From Aliiglaciecola sp. M165 (GTDB lineage: Bacteria > Pseudomonadota > Gammaproteobacteria > Enterobacterales > Alteromonadaceae), in NCBI RefSeq assembly GCF_007197995.1, contig NZ_VKKH01000002.1:558001-622000 (forward strand): DNA of 64,000 nt, given 5' to 3'. Under the pieces are notes generated by a model. The model made no database searches and was not told the DNA's origin. It saw only the letters and a list, made by a program, of their open reading frames with translations. This document shows, one piece after another, positions 36,524-44,172 of this stretch. Positions within the stretch are counted from its first letter, which is position 1, and every line of letters starts with the position of its first letter. The translations under genes and the position numbers were made by a program.

Positions 36524-36808
36524 ATGGAAACAAGAATTCAGTTTCGTGTAGATGAAGTTACTAAGCGCTTGGCTCAGCAGATGGCTGAAAGCCAGGGACG
36601 TACATTAAGTGATGCTTGCCGAGAATTAACAGAAGAACTTGCGGAAGCTCAGCGGCAAACGATGTTGCAAGACGATTGGTTGACTAAACAAGTCAATTTA
36701 GCGTTTGAGAAGTATGATGCTGGAAAGTCTGTATTTATTGAAAATGAAGATGCGAAGTCGCGTATGGCGCAATTCAAAGCAAAAATCCGAAGCCAGATTT
36801 CTCAATGA
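36524..36808 (+). CDS. RelB/DinJ-type antitoxin
   Basis: A 94-residue protein with a ribbon-helix-helix-like N terminus (METRIQFRVDEVTKRLAQQM, then GRTLSDACRELTEELAEA) and a charged C-terminal tail that would wrap the toxin. ATG 36524 has GGGGTGG upstream; a TTG two codons earlier is less likely. It overlaps the toxin gene by ATGA at 36805-36808, the usual arrangement of these pairs. Confidence 0.82.
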   Translation: METRIQFRVDEVTKRLAQQMAESQGRTLSDACRELTEELAEAQRQTMLQDDWLTKQVNLAFEKYDAGKSVFIENEDAKSRMAQFKAKIRSQISQ

Positions 36809-37092
36809 TATTGTGGGAGGAAGCATCTCTTAAGGATCGAGAAAAAATTTTTTAATATCTCTTCGAATTCAACCCTGTTGCTGCGGAAGAAACCGATATA
36901 TTGATCGAGACAAAAGTGGAAAATTTGCAAAACCAGCCACAAATGGGTGTTCAAAGAGATGGAATTAGGGGACGATTACTAATTATTCCCGATATTTCTA
37001 TGCTAGTTTCATACTGGATTGATGGGAAAAACATTCGCATAATGCGAGTACTGCATCAAAAACAGAAATTTCCACCATCGTTAGACCTTTGA
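36805..37092 (+). pseudogene. RelE/ParE-type toxin interrupted by a nonsense codon
   Basis: Reading from ATG 36805 gives MILWEEASLKDREKIF, then TAA at 36853-36855, and the same frame continues YLFEFNPVAAEETDILIE through GIRGRLLIIPDISMLVSYWI and RIMRVLHQKQKFP to the stop at 37090-37092. The downstream part is a typical RelE/ParE toxin. One base change (a CAA or GAA codon to TAA) would explain the break, next to an A6T6 tract. No frameshift is needed. The intact length would be 95 residues. It may be a decayed toxin with its antitoxin kept, or a sequencing error; restart at TTG 36901 seems unlikely to give active protein. Confidence 0.85.
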
Positions 37093-37171
37093 AAGCATTC
37101 ATTGTGATGAAGAGGATTAACGGGATTAACTTCAAAGATCGAGTCGTATATTCCAGCATTCTGCGCGATGA

Positions 37172-38386
37172 TTAACTAGTGTGTTCGCGGCGCCAGAAGC
37201 ACAACAATAAGGTCAGCATCAATACCGTCGAACAAACGACCAACGACAAGGTGCTGGAATATTCGACTAAAAATCCAGCGACAAATGCACCTAGTGAGGC
37301 TGCGCTAATTTTTGCGGCAGCTACCCACATATAGATCTGGGCGGCCCCCTGTTGAGGCGCATATTCGCTTCTAGCCGCGAGGGTCACAGCGAAAAAGATC
37401 GAATTGACCACGCCACAAAGCCAGTAAGTAAACAAACCTGCGCTGAAGGATTGACTCAACGCAACGCATATCAATGTAAGCAATAAGATCGCACCCACAT
37501 TTCTAAGTAGTATTAACGCCTCGGCTTTCATGGGTTTCAACATCAAAAACAATGCACCGCACAAACAGCCGACACCGTAAAACGTCACTAAATAGGCTCC
37601 ATTTTCTTTCCCGTGATGCCAGACTTCACTAAGGTATACGGCTAATACAGGTAGTGCCGCTACAGCAAAAGATGCCCCAGAGGTCATGCTCAAGGTCCGC
37701 ATTAACGGACCCGAATGTCGCATAATCCCAATCACTTGCTTTAGCCCCGGTGTCACACCTTGTTGCAAAGTAGTGATAGAAGACCGCATAGGTAGATTAA
37801 GCATAATGAGCCCGGCAAGGACTGGCAAACTCATCAAAACACTGATCGAGACTTGAGTGGAATAGGCTGCGCTTAGCAAACCAATCAATAGTGGGCCGAA
37901 AGTGAGCCCAAATCCGTAAGTGATGGTGTCCCAGCTTTGCGCCCGTCGGCGACTTGCCATGTCCTCATCGACCAGATTAATCAGTTGAGTACTGAGGCCG
38001 CCCATCATAAACGAACTACAACTGCCGCAAACAAGCAGCGCACCTATCGTTAACCAGAAGAGGCCCCACTCAAAGCCCAACATGGCGAGTTGGAAAAATC
38101 CAGCAAACAGCAAAGCACTGGCTGCAATGATCAGGCGTCGGTCACGAACCTTGTCCAACCATCGACCATAAATAGGTCCAAGCACGTGGGGAGCAGTTAG
38201 GCATGCTGCCAGCGCACCCGCCGTTTTGCCATCAGCGCCGTAAGTTCGAGCTAACAAGATAATCGCTACCGCTGACCCTCCTGTCGCCATGCGCGCCAAT
38301 ATTGCTGCGATTACATAGTGTATCAAGCGGCTTTTCTCGCTTTGCGGGTTTGTCCGAGCGACAAGTGCCCGAATTTGACTCACCAT
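37172..38386 (-). CDS. MFS transporter
   Basis: A 404-residue major facilitator with about 12 helices. The first-loop motif appears as GPIYGRWLDKVRDRR between helices 2 and 3. ATG 38386 (MVSQIRALVARTNPQ) is likely; the frame is open to 38488, within the preceding gene. It lies 7 bases after the DHDPS-family gene and is surely co-transcribed, so it may carry the substrate or product of that aldolase. The substrate is unknown. Confidence 0.87.
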   Translation of the reverse strand: MVSQIRALVARTNPQSEKSRLIHYVIAAILARMATGGSAVAIILLARTYGADGKTAGALAACLTAPHVLGPIYGRWLDKVRDRRLIIAASALLFAGFFQLAMLGFEWGLFWLTIGALLVCGSCSSFMMGGLSTQLINLVDEDMASRRRAQSWDTITYGFGLTFGPLLIGLLSAAYSTQVSISVLMSLPVLAGLIMLNLPMRSSITTLQQGVTPGLKQVIGIMRHSGPLMRTLSMTSGASFAVAALPVLAVYLSEVWHHGKENGAYLVTFYGVGCLCGALFLMLKPMKAEALILLRNVGAILLLTLICVALSQSFSAGLFTYWLCGVVNSIFFAVTLAARSEYAPQQGAAQIYMWVAAAKISAASLGAFVAGFLVEYSSTLSLVVCSTVLMLTLLLCFWRREHTS

Positions 38387-38393
38387 GACATAT

Positions 38394-39299
38394 TTAGTCC
38401 AGTTGAAGCTGTTCAAGTAGTTGGGCCAGAGCCCTGCGATCTTCACCTTGCAAAGGAGAAAGCGGCTCTGGTAGGCAGCTTCCCTCACAGTAGCCGAGAA
38501 TATCTGCGGCGGTCGCCATCACTCGCATACCGCCTTTGTTACGCACAAACAATTCCCAAAGCCCATCTAAATGCTGAGATGATTGCATGACTGATTGGTA
38601 TTCCTGCTCATTGTGTTGAGACTGAGCGGCGTGGATCATTCCCATTACTGTTTTGGGAAACAATCCTCCTAAAACGGATAACCAAAGATCACAGCCTGCC
38701 ATCATTCCCGCCGCGCCAAACTTGTCGCCACTAACACCAATGGCAACACTTTTTGGCACAATACTGCGCAATTGCGCTAAACGTTCAGCCCCGAGTTCTG
38801 TGGCAAAAGGCATACCGGGAATTTTAATCGCCGCTACGTTTGGTAATCTCGATATTTCATAGTAGAGATCATCGCTAAAGGTGAATTGGGTGACACCTGG
38901 GTTTTCGTATACGCAAAGTGGCACTGACAATTCTGCCGTGACTTGCGTATACAGAGAAAGAACTTCACTCTCCTTAAGAGGATGATAGGACACCGGAGCA
39001 AGTAATACTGCATTAACACCCGCTTTTTGCGCGGCCTCTGCGTTTTTTAGTACGTTTTGAGTGCGTAGCGAGCCAATACCCACCATAACCGGGATATCGC
39101 CAGCCAAGTTCACTGTCCTTTGAGCTACACTAAACAGCTCATCTCGGTTTAAGTAAGGGTAGAGCCCTGTTGAGCCCATTGCGCATATTGAGTCGACCTT
39201 GGCATCAGTCAAATTGGTCACTAGTCGCTCAAAAGCTTGCATGTCTACTTTTTCGTCCTTAAACGGTGTTAGCGGGAAAGCGGATAAACCAGTAAACAT
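38394..39299 (-). CDS. Dihydrodipicolinate synthase/N-acetylneuraminate lyase family aldolase
   Basis: A 301-residue class I TIM-barrel aldolase. The Schiff-base Lys is in VAAIKIPGMPF near residue 165, the general-base Tyr in VPLCVYENPG near residue 135, and GSTGLYPYL marks the carboxylate-binding loop. It is a catabolic paralogue, not lysine-pathway DapA, judging by its partner MFS and MocR genes. AAGGAG lies 5 bases before ATG 39299; a GTG two codons upstream is the alternative. It is divergent from the MocR regulator. Confidence 0.88.
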   Translation of the reverse strand: MFTGLSAFPLTPFKDEKVDMQAFERLVTNLTDAKVDSICAMGSTGLYPYLNRDELFSVAQRTVNLAGDIPVMVGIGSLRTQNVLKNAEAAQKAGVNAVLLAPVSYHPLKESEVLSLYTQVTAELSVPLCVYENPGVTQFTFSDDLYYEISRLPNVAAIKIPGMPFATELGAERLAQLRSIVPKSVAIGVSGDKFGAAGMMAGCDLWLSVLGGLFPKTVMGMIHAAQSQHNEQEYQSVMQSSQHLDGLWELFVRNKGGMRVMATAADILGYCEGSCLPEPLSPLQGEDRRALAQLLEQLQLD

Positions 39300-39347
39300 T
39301 TTCACTCCTTATTGTTTAGAATATGCTTAAAGCTAAAAACATGGGAT

Positions 39348-39366
39348 AAATAGCGCACCGCTATTT
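39348..39366. promoter_or_regulatory. Palindrome 1 in the MocR divergent promoter
   Basis: AAATAGCG and CGCTATTT form perfect 8-bp arms around a 3-base centre (CAC). It lies between the DHDPS-family and MocR genes and is a candidate binding site for the MocR regulator. Confidence 0.55.
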
Positions 39367-39372
39367 CGAACC

Positions 39373-39394
39373 ATGACAAAAATAATATTGTCAT
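39373..39394. promoter_or_regulatory. Palindrome 2 in the MocR divergent promoter
   Basis: ATGACAA and TTGTCAT form perfect 7-bp arms 8 bases apart, ending 9 bases before the regulator ATG. In this position it could mediate autorepression. Confidence 0.55.
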
Positions 39395-39403
39395 AGGACA
39401 AAG

Positions 39404-40705
39404 ATGAAAGTCAATATTTCAGGTCATTCGGCGCAAGGGATTTTTGAATCTATTCGTGAATTAACCAGCAACGGTCAATTGGTCGCTGGTGATGCATTGC
39501 CGCCAGTTCGCGAACTGGCCGAGCAATTAGGCGTTAATCGCAATACGGTCTCAGCGGCTTATCAACGACTGGCGACGGCGGGCATTGCAGTAACTCAGGG
39601 GCGTCTTGGCACACGTATTAGCCAGCAACCTAATGCGGGGGAACAGGAAGGTGTGACCGATACTGCATTATTCGATCTCGCAGACGGAAGCCCTCGGCGA
39701 GAATGGCTACCAGACCTAAATGACGTAGCTAGTCATACAAAGTTAAATCAGTTTTTATACGGTGAAGCAACGATTTTGCCGCAGATAATCGACTACGCTA
39801 CAAGCTGGTTTGCAGGAACATGTCCAAAAGATTTCGCCATCACATTGTGTAATGGCGCCATAGATACATTAGAGCGCATGATGCTGGCACACCTGGTCCC
39901 AGGTGACAAAGTCGTGGTGGAAGATCCCTGTTATATCAGCTCAGCCAATGCCATACGATTGGCAGGCATGAGAGTGGTAGGCGCTATGGTAGACGAATTT
40001 GGTATGCGCCCTGAGGCATTGCAATCCGCTTTGGAAAAAGGTGCTAAAGCGGTGTTGATAACACCCAGAGCACACAACCCCACCGGCGCCAGCCTCTCAT
40101 CTGAACGTGCAGCAGAGCTGCGAGCAGTGCTGAGTAAGTATCCGAGCGTTTTAGTATTAGAAGATGATCACTTCTCATTGTTGGCGACAACTGAGTATTA
40201 TTCGGTGATCCCCGATAGCAGCTACCATTGGGCGGTTTTCCGCTCGGTGTCAAAAGGTCTTGGGCCAGATCTTCGCTTGGCGTTTGTTGCGGCCGATAAG
40301 GAATCGGTCAAACGCATTACCACTCGCTTAGCACCCGGTATGTCTTGGGTCAGCAGAGTTCTACAGTCATTCGTTTATACGTGTTTAACGAAATCCGTTT
40401 TTCAACTCCATCTAAGTGACGCAAAAGACCAGTGTGCACATGCTCGAACCATGCTTATCGACTCGCTGGCTGAACAAGACATTCCGGTAGCCAAAACGAG
40501 TGACGGTTTAAACGTATGGGTTGCTGTTGGCAAAGATTGCCAGGCCACGACTTTCGCACTATCGAGAAAAGGTTGGCTAGTCAGGCCCGGCAGCAGCTTC
40601 GACATCGAAAACCTGTCGCAGGCAATCAGAGTCAGCGTGCAGAATCTAGATGAAAATTCGGCACGCCGTTTTGCTCAAGATGTGGCTGAAATCATTGCCA
40701 GCTAA
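39404..40705 (+). CDS. MocR-family (GntR-aminotransferase) transcriptional regulator
   Basis: A 433-residue fusion of an N-terminal GntR winged helix (GDALPPVRELAEQLGVNRNT, residues 28-50) with a class I aminotransferase-like domain. The PLP lysine is in FRSVSKGLGPDLRL near residue 287, and the substrate-arginine region is RVSVQNLDE. It is like PtsJ and other MocR proteins, which are regulators rather than enzymes. Its direct targets are probably the divergent aldolase/MFS operon, whose promoter carries two palindromes. It is convergent with the sugar porter gene with 5 bases between. Confidence 0.9.
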   Translation: MKVNISGHSAQGIFESIRELTSNGQLVAGDALPPVRELAEQLGVNRNTVSAAYQRLATAGIAVTQGRLGTRISQQPNAGEQEGVTDTALFDLADGSPRREWLPDLNDVASHTKLNQFLYGEATILPQIIDYATSWFAGTCPKDFAITLCNGAIDTLERMMLAHLVPGDKVVVEDPCYISSANAIRLAGMRVVGAMVDEFGMRPEALQSALEKGAKAVLITPRAHNPTGASLSSERAAELRAVLSKYPSVLVLEDDHFSLLATTEYYSVIPDSSYHWAVFRSVSKGLGPDLRLAFVAADKESVKRITTRLAPGMSWVSRVLQSFVYTCLTKSVFQLHLSDAKDQCAHARTMLIDSLAEQDIPVAKTSDGLNVWVAVGKDCQATTFALSRKGWLVRPGSSFDIENLSQAIRVSVQNLDENSARRFAQDVAEIIAS

Positions 40706-40710
40706 AAAGC

Positions 40711-42111
40711 TCAGCCTTCCATACTCTCCAATTCTTTGCCTTTGGTTTCGTTAACCATTTTAAATACGAATAACACCGAAACAATTGCGCAAAATGCATA
40801 GAAGCCATAGGCACTTGCCAAGCCAATCGTTGCAAGCATGATTGGGAACGTCATCGTAATGGCAAAGTTACTGATCCATTGAGCAAATCCAGCCACAGCT
40901 AGCCCTGAACCACGGATCTGGTTAGGGAACATTTCACCGAGCATCACCCACATTACCGGTCCCCAGGACATATTGAAGAAGAACACGTAGGCATTAGCGG
41001 CAACCAGAGCGATAACGCCTGATTCGCCGAGCATTAGATTACCGTCAGCGCCTGTCTCGGCGCGGGCGAAGACCGCGGCAATGATTACCAGAGTAATACT
41101 CATGCCAATTGAACCAAGCATGAGGAAAGGTTTTCGTCCGATTTTATCAATAAGCGAAATAGTGATGACACAAGCTAAAATGCTCACGCCGCCAGAAATG
41201 ATGTTGATCATCAACGAATCCGATTCTGAAAACCCAACCGCTTGCCACAGCACTGCCCCGTAATAAAATACCACGTTGATCCCAACAAGTTGCTGGAAGG
41301 TTGCAAGGCCTATTCCTACCCAGACGATAGTGCGAACCTTACCACCTGAGACCAAATCCGAAAGTTTAGGGGCGTGTTTATCACTGGCCAAGGACTCGGC
41401 AATTTCTGATAGTTTAGACGCAGCAGCAGATTCTCCGTATAAGCGCGCCAGAGTATCGCGCGCTTTCTGCTGCTCTCCTTTGATCACTAGGTATCTTGGA
41501 CTTTCAGGAATCATCAACAAACCAACAAAAAACAGTACCGCAGGGCCAATCTCCATCCAGAACATCCAGCGCCAGGCTTCATGCCCCAACCAAAAAGATT
41601 CTGTCGAAGCACCAGCAGCATTAGCTAATAAAAAGTTACTGATAAAGGCCGTGAACAAACCAAAAATAATCGCAATTTGTTGGATAGTGGCTAGCCTGCC
41701 TCGTAATCGAGCCGGTGCAATTTCACTGATATACGCAGGTGCCATGACCGACGCAGCACCCACTGCAAGCCCACCTAGAATACGATAAAAGATAAACTCT
41801 CCGGAGCTCGCCGCGACACCCGACCCCCAGGCACTGACCACAAAAAATACCGCAGCAATAATCAGTAGCCCTCTGCGTCCCATAAAATCGGCCAGCCTGC
41901 CGGCAGTAAAGGCCCCCACTGCACAACCCAATAACATACTGGCGACGTTAAATCCTTCACCAATGGATTCCGATTGAAACGCGCGACTTAGTCCTTCAAC
42001 CGTGCCATTGATGACGCCACTATCAAACCCAAACAGAAAACCACCAATAGTGGCTACAGTACTAATTAAAACGATAAAAAGAATGTTCTCTTGCGCGTGA
42101 TTATTATTCAT
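40711..42111 (-). CDS. Sugar porter family MFS transporter
   Basis: A 466-residue permease with 12 helices and the sugar porter signatures: GGFLFGFDSGVINGT in helix 1, RLADFMGRRG after helix 2, PAYISEIAPARLRGR before helix 5, PESPRYLV after helix 6 and LIDKIGRKPFL in the second half. It should import a hexose with protons (XylE/GlcP-like). It lies upstream of and on the same strand as the sigma/FecR genes downstream in the list, separated by about 100 bases from the fecR stop. It likely serves the nearby sugar-use genes. Confidence 0.92.
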   Translation of the reverse strand: MNNNHAQENILFIVLISTVATIGGFLFGFDSGVINGTVEGLSRAFQSESIGEGFNVASMLLGCAVGAFTAGRLADFMGRRGLLIIAAVFFVVSAWGSGVAASSGEFIFYRILGGLAVGAASVMAPAYISEIAPARLRGRLATIQQIAIIFGLFTAFISNFLLANAAGASTESFWLGHEAWRWMFWMEIGPAVLFFVGLLMIPESPRYLVIKGEQQKARDTLARLYGESAAASKLSEIAESLASDKHAPKLSDLVSGGKVRTIVWVGIGLATFQQLVGINVVFYYGAVLWQAVGFSESDSLMINIISGGVSILACVITISLIDKIGRKPFLMLGSIGMSITLVIIAAVFARAETGADGNLMLGESGVIALVAANAYVFFFNMSWGPVMWVMLGEMFPNQIRGSGLAVAGFAQWISNFAITMTFPIMLATIGLASAYGFYAFCAIVSVLFVFKMVNETKGKELESMEG

Positions 42112-42213
42112 TATTGTGTATTCACTCAGAGTTGGGTGGAAAGTTTTAATCCGATAAGTATTTGCCCATCATAGTCGAACCTTTTCTTGCGAATGGTCCG
42201 ACTACAACAAAGA

Positions 42214-43251
42214 TTATTTTTGGCTTAGTTGAATGGTGTTGAAATCCACTTTCTCATATTTAACATTAAAATTCTGTTCTAATGCTATCAATAGCCCATC
42301 AATATCGGTGGTTTTAAACAGCCCTGCAACTTGCACATTTTTGATGGAATCGTCACCAAATTGAAACTCGAATTTGGTATAACGTGCAACTTCTCGCATC
42401 GCTTGCTCCAGTGTTTCACCACGGAATATCAAGCTGCCTTGCTGCCACGCTAAGTCGACTTCAACTTTAAGATTCTCTTCTTGCACCAAACTATTGCGCC
42501 CTTGTTCGAGCTGCGCTTTTTGTCCCTTTTCAACGGCTAAAGACTGACTTGGAAGACGCACCTCTGTCAGTGTGAGTGGCTTGGCCAGACGTTTATCCAC
42601 ATCTGCTACCAGTACTTTTCCGTCAGTCACGATCAATTCCACTGCATCATCGACAATTTCAACATTGAATGCAGTACCTACGGCCTGAATGACTTTATCG
42701 CCAGCATAGACGCTTAGTGGCTGGGAGGTGTTATGCGCAACCGTTACATGCATTTCACCTTGCTGAAGTTCAAACAATCGTTGTTTATCAGTGTAGGTCA
42801 CTTGCACCCGACTATTGGTGTTAAGTTCGACTTTTGTATCGTCTTGCAAAACGATGGTTGTTTGCTCGCCGACTTTTGTCTGATAACTATTTTTAAACTG
42901 TACAACCTGAGCAATCTGTGGCGACGCATTTTTCCCGGTAAATTGCCAAACACCGACGGAGACCAAGGTAGCGACAAATACACTGGCAGCCATGGCCCAG
43001 GGCGCAAACGCAGACTTTTTTTGTTTTTCCGGTTTATGTGGAAACAAGTCACTTAATTGTGAAAGCGACTCCATTTTGTCCCACAGTTTGACTAACTCAA
43101 AAAACAGCTCGGAGTGTTTCTCATCGCTATCTAACCATTGTTTGAGCGACGCTTTTTCGTCAACCGTCAGGCCCCGATCCAATTTAGCGATCCAAAGACT
43201 CGCCTCTTCTACCGGGTCTTTGCTTAACTTGAGTGACACGACTTTACTCAT
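42214..43251 (-). CDS. FecR-family anti-sigma factor
   Basis: A 345-residue inner membrane regulator. An N-terminal DUF4880 region (DPVEEASLWIAKLDRGL) precedes one membrane helix (FAPWAMAASVFVATLVSVG). The periplasmic FecR domain (KVGEQTTIVLQDDTKVELN) and a C-terminal STN/DUF4974-like part (TLEQAMREVARYTKFEF) follow. It passes the signal from a TonB receptor to the sigma factor encoded just before it, with which it overlaps by ATGA. Confidence 0.92.
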   Translation of the reverse strand: MSKVVSLKLSKDPVEEASLWIAKLDRGLTVDEKASLKQWLDSDEKHSELFFELVKLWDKMESLSQLSDLFPHKPEKQKKSAFAPWAMAASVFVATLVSVGVWQFTGKNASPQIAQVVQFKNSYQTKVGEQTTIVLQDDTKVELNTNSRVQVTYTDKQRLFELQQGEMHVTVAHNTSQPLSVYAGDKVIQAVGTAFNVEIVDDAVELIVTDGKVLVADVDKRLAKPLTLTEVRLPSQSLAVEKGQKAQLEQGRNSLVQEENLKVEVDLAWQQGSLIFRGETLEQAMREVARYTKFEFQFGDDSIKNVQVAGLFKTTDIDGLLIALEQNFNVKYEKVDFNTIQLSQK

Positions 43252-43862
43252 TTTCTGCCCTCTTGACCCTTTAAACTCGTTACGGTAGCCGACCTGACGT
43301 CTGCCTGCTCTTTGTTAACCTCGTCGATACGCAACATATAAGTGGCGCATCGCTTAAATCCTGTTGCGATATGTTTTTCGACTGTGCTCTGACTCAAATT
43401 CATTTCGTTGGCAATTTCTTTCTGCGAATAGCCATAAACCTTTTTTAAAACAAACACCCGTCGACACTGAAGCGGCAATTGCCGAACGGCTTCACAAAAA
43501 TGTGCAAACTCTTCATCACTGGCGGCCCCGTCAAAAACTGGATCTCGACGCGTGTGTTGCGCATCAAAGTCTAGTTCAGACTCAACACCATCAGCCAACC
43601 GGGATTCAGCTCGCTTAACATGGTCGAAGGCCAAATTACGTGCGGTTGTCATCAAAAATGATTTTGGCTGAGAGACATTTTCATGATTTTCTAACTGACA
43701 AATGCGGACATAGGTTTCTTGCACAATGTCTTCAATCTCTTTTGGCGGCACAATACGTGACACCATGCGTTCCATGCTGTCTTTAGCTGACATGAACACC
43801 TGATGAAAAGGCGATTTTTTAGTCACTGTGCCAGACGATTGAGTAGACGATTTATTTTGCAT
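43248..43862 (-). CDS. ECF sigma factor, FecI-like
   Basis: A 204-residue extracytoplasmic-function sigma factor. Region 2 includes EIEDIVQETYVRICQ and FLMTTARNLAFDHVKR; region 4 includes LPLQCRRVFVLKKVYGYSQK and EMNLSQSTVEKHIATG. It should direct RNA polymerase to the nearby TonB-receptor genes when FecR signals. A 25-nt motif upstream at 43906-43930 recurs upstream of the second receptor at 57105. Divergent from the STN-bearing receptor. Confidence 0.93.
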   Translation of the reverse strand: MQNKSSTQSSGTVTKKSPFHQVFMSAKDSMERMVSRIVPPKEIEDIVQETYVRICQLENHENVSQPKSFLMTTARNLAFDHVKRAESRLADGVESELDFDAQHTRRDPVFDGAASDEEFAHFCEAVRQLPLQCRRVFVLKKVYGYSQKEIANEMNLSQSTVEKHIATGFKRCATYMLRIDEVNKEQADVRSATVTSLKGQEGRK

Positions 43863-44172
43863 TCTTATCCGTTAGTTCGATATCGTTTTTATGCGTCGCA
43901 TTGATTAAGACGAGTGTGAAACACAAATCCGCCATTCATCGTGATAAAAAATTAAGATTAATTTTGCAGGTTATGCAGAAGATAAAATAGTGTAACTTTT
44001 TTGTAAACTTGTGCTAACGTCTTTGGCGTTTTAATTTGCTTAAAGTGTGTCGAATTTTGCCTGTTTTGAACGCCTTAGGCTAGATCAAATTAGATGCTTA
44101 AAATATAAGAACATGTATTCTACATACACCATACAAGAACAATAATTACAAAATTAACCCGTTGTTTTAATT
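43863..44172. other. Divergent promoter region, sigma factor gene and TonB receptor 1
   Basis: 310 AT-rich bases without a gene. It holds the 25-nt motif at 43906-43930 on the sigma-gene side and, on the receptor side, an ACGTCTTT near 44020-44030 that resembles the CGTCTTA core of that motif, preceded by T-rich tracts. Confidence 0.6.
43906..43930 (-). promoter_or_regulatory. Shared promoter-like motif, copy 1 (sigma gene)
   Basis: On the minus strand this reads GGATT, a T-rich stretch, and then CACTCGTCTTA. 21 of 25 bases match the copy at 57105-57129. It lies 45-68 bases before the sigma ATG. CGTC-type -10 boxes are common for ECF sigma factors, so this may be the factor's own target. Confidence 0.55.

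Noticed and set aside
41276-41788. 170-codon plus-strand frame
   Set aside because: Shadow of the sugar porter gene on the minus strand.
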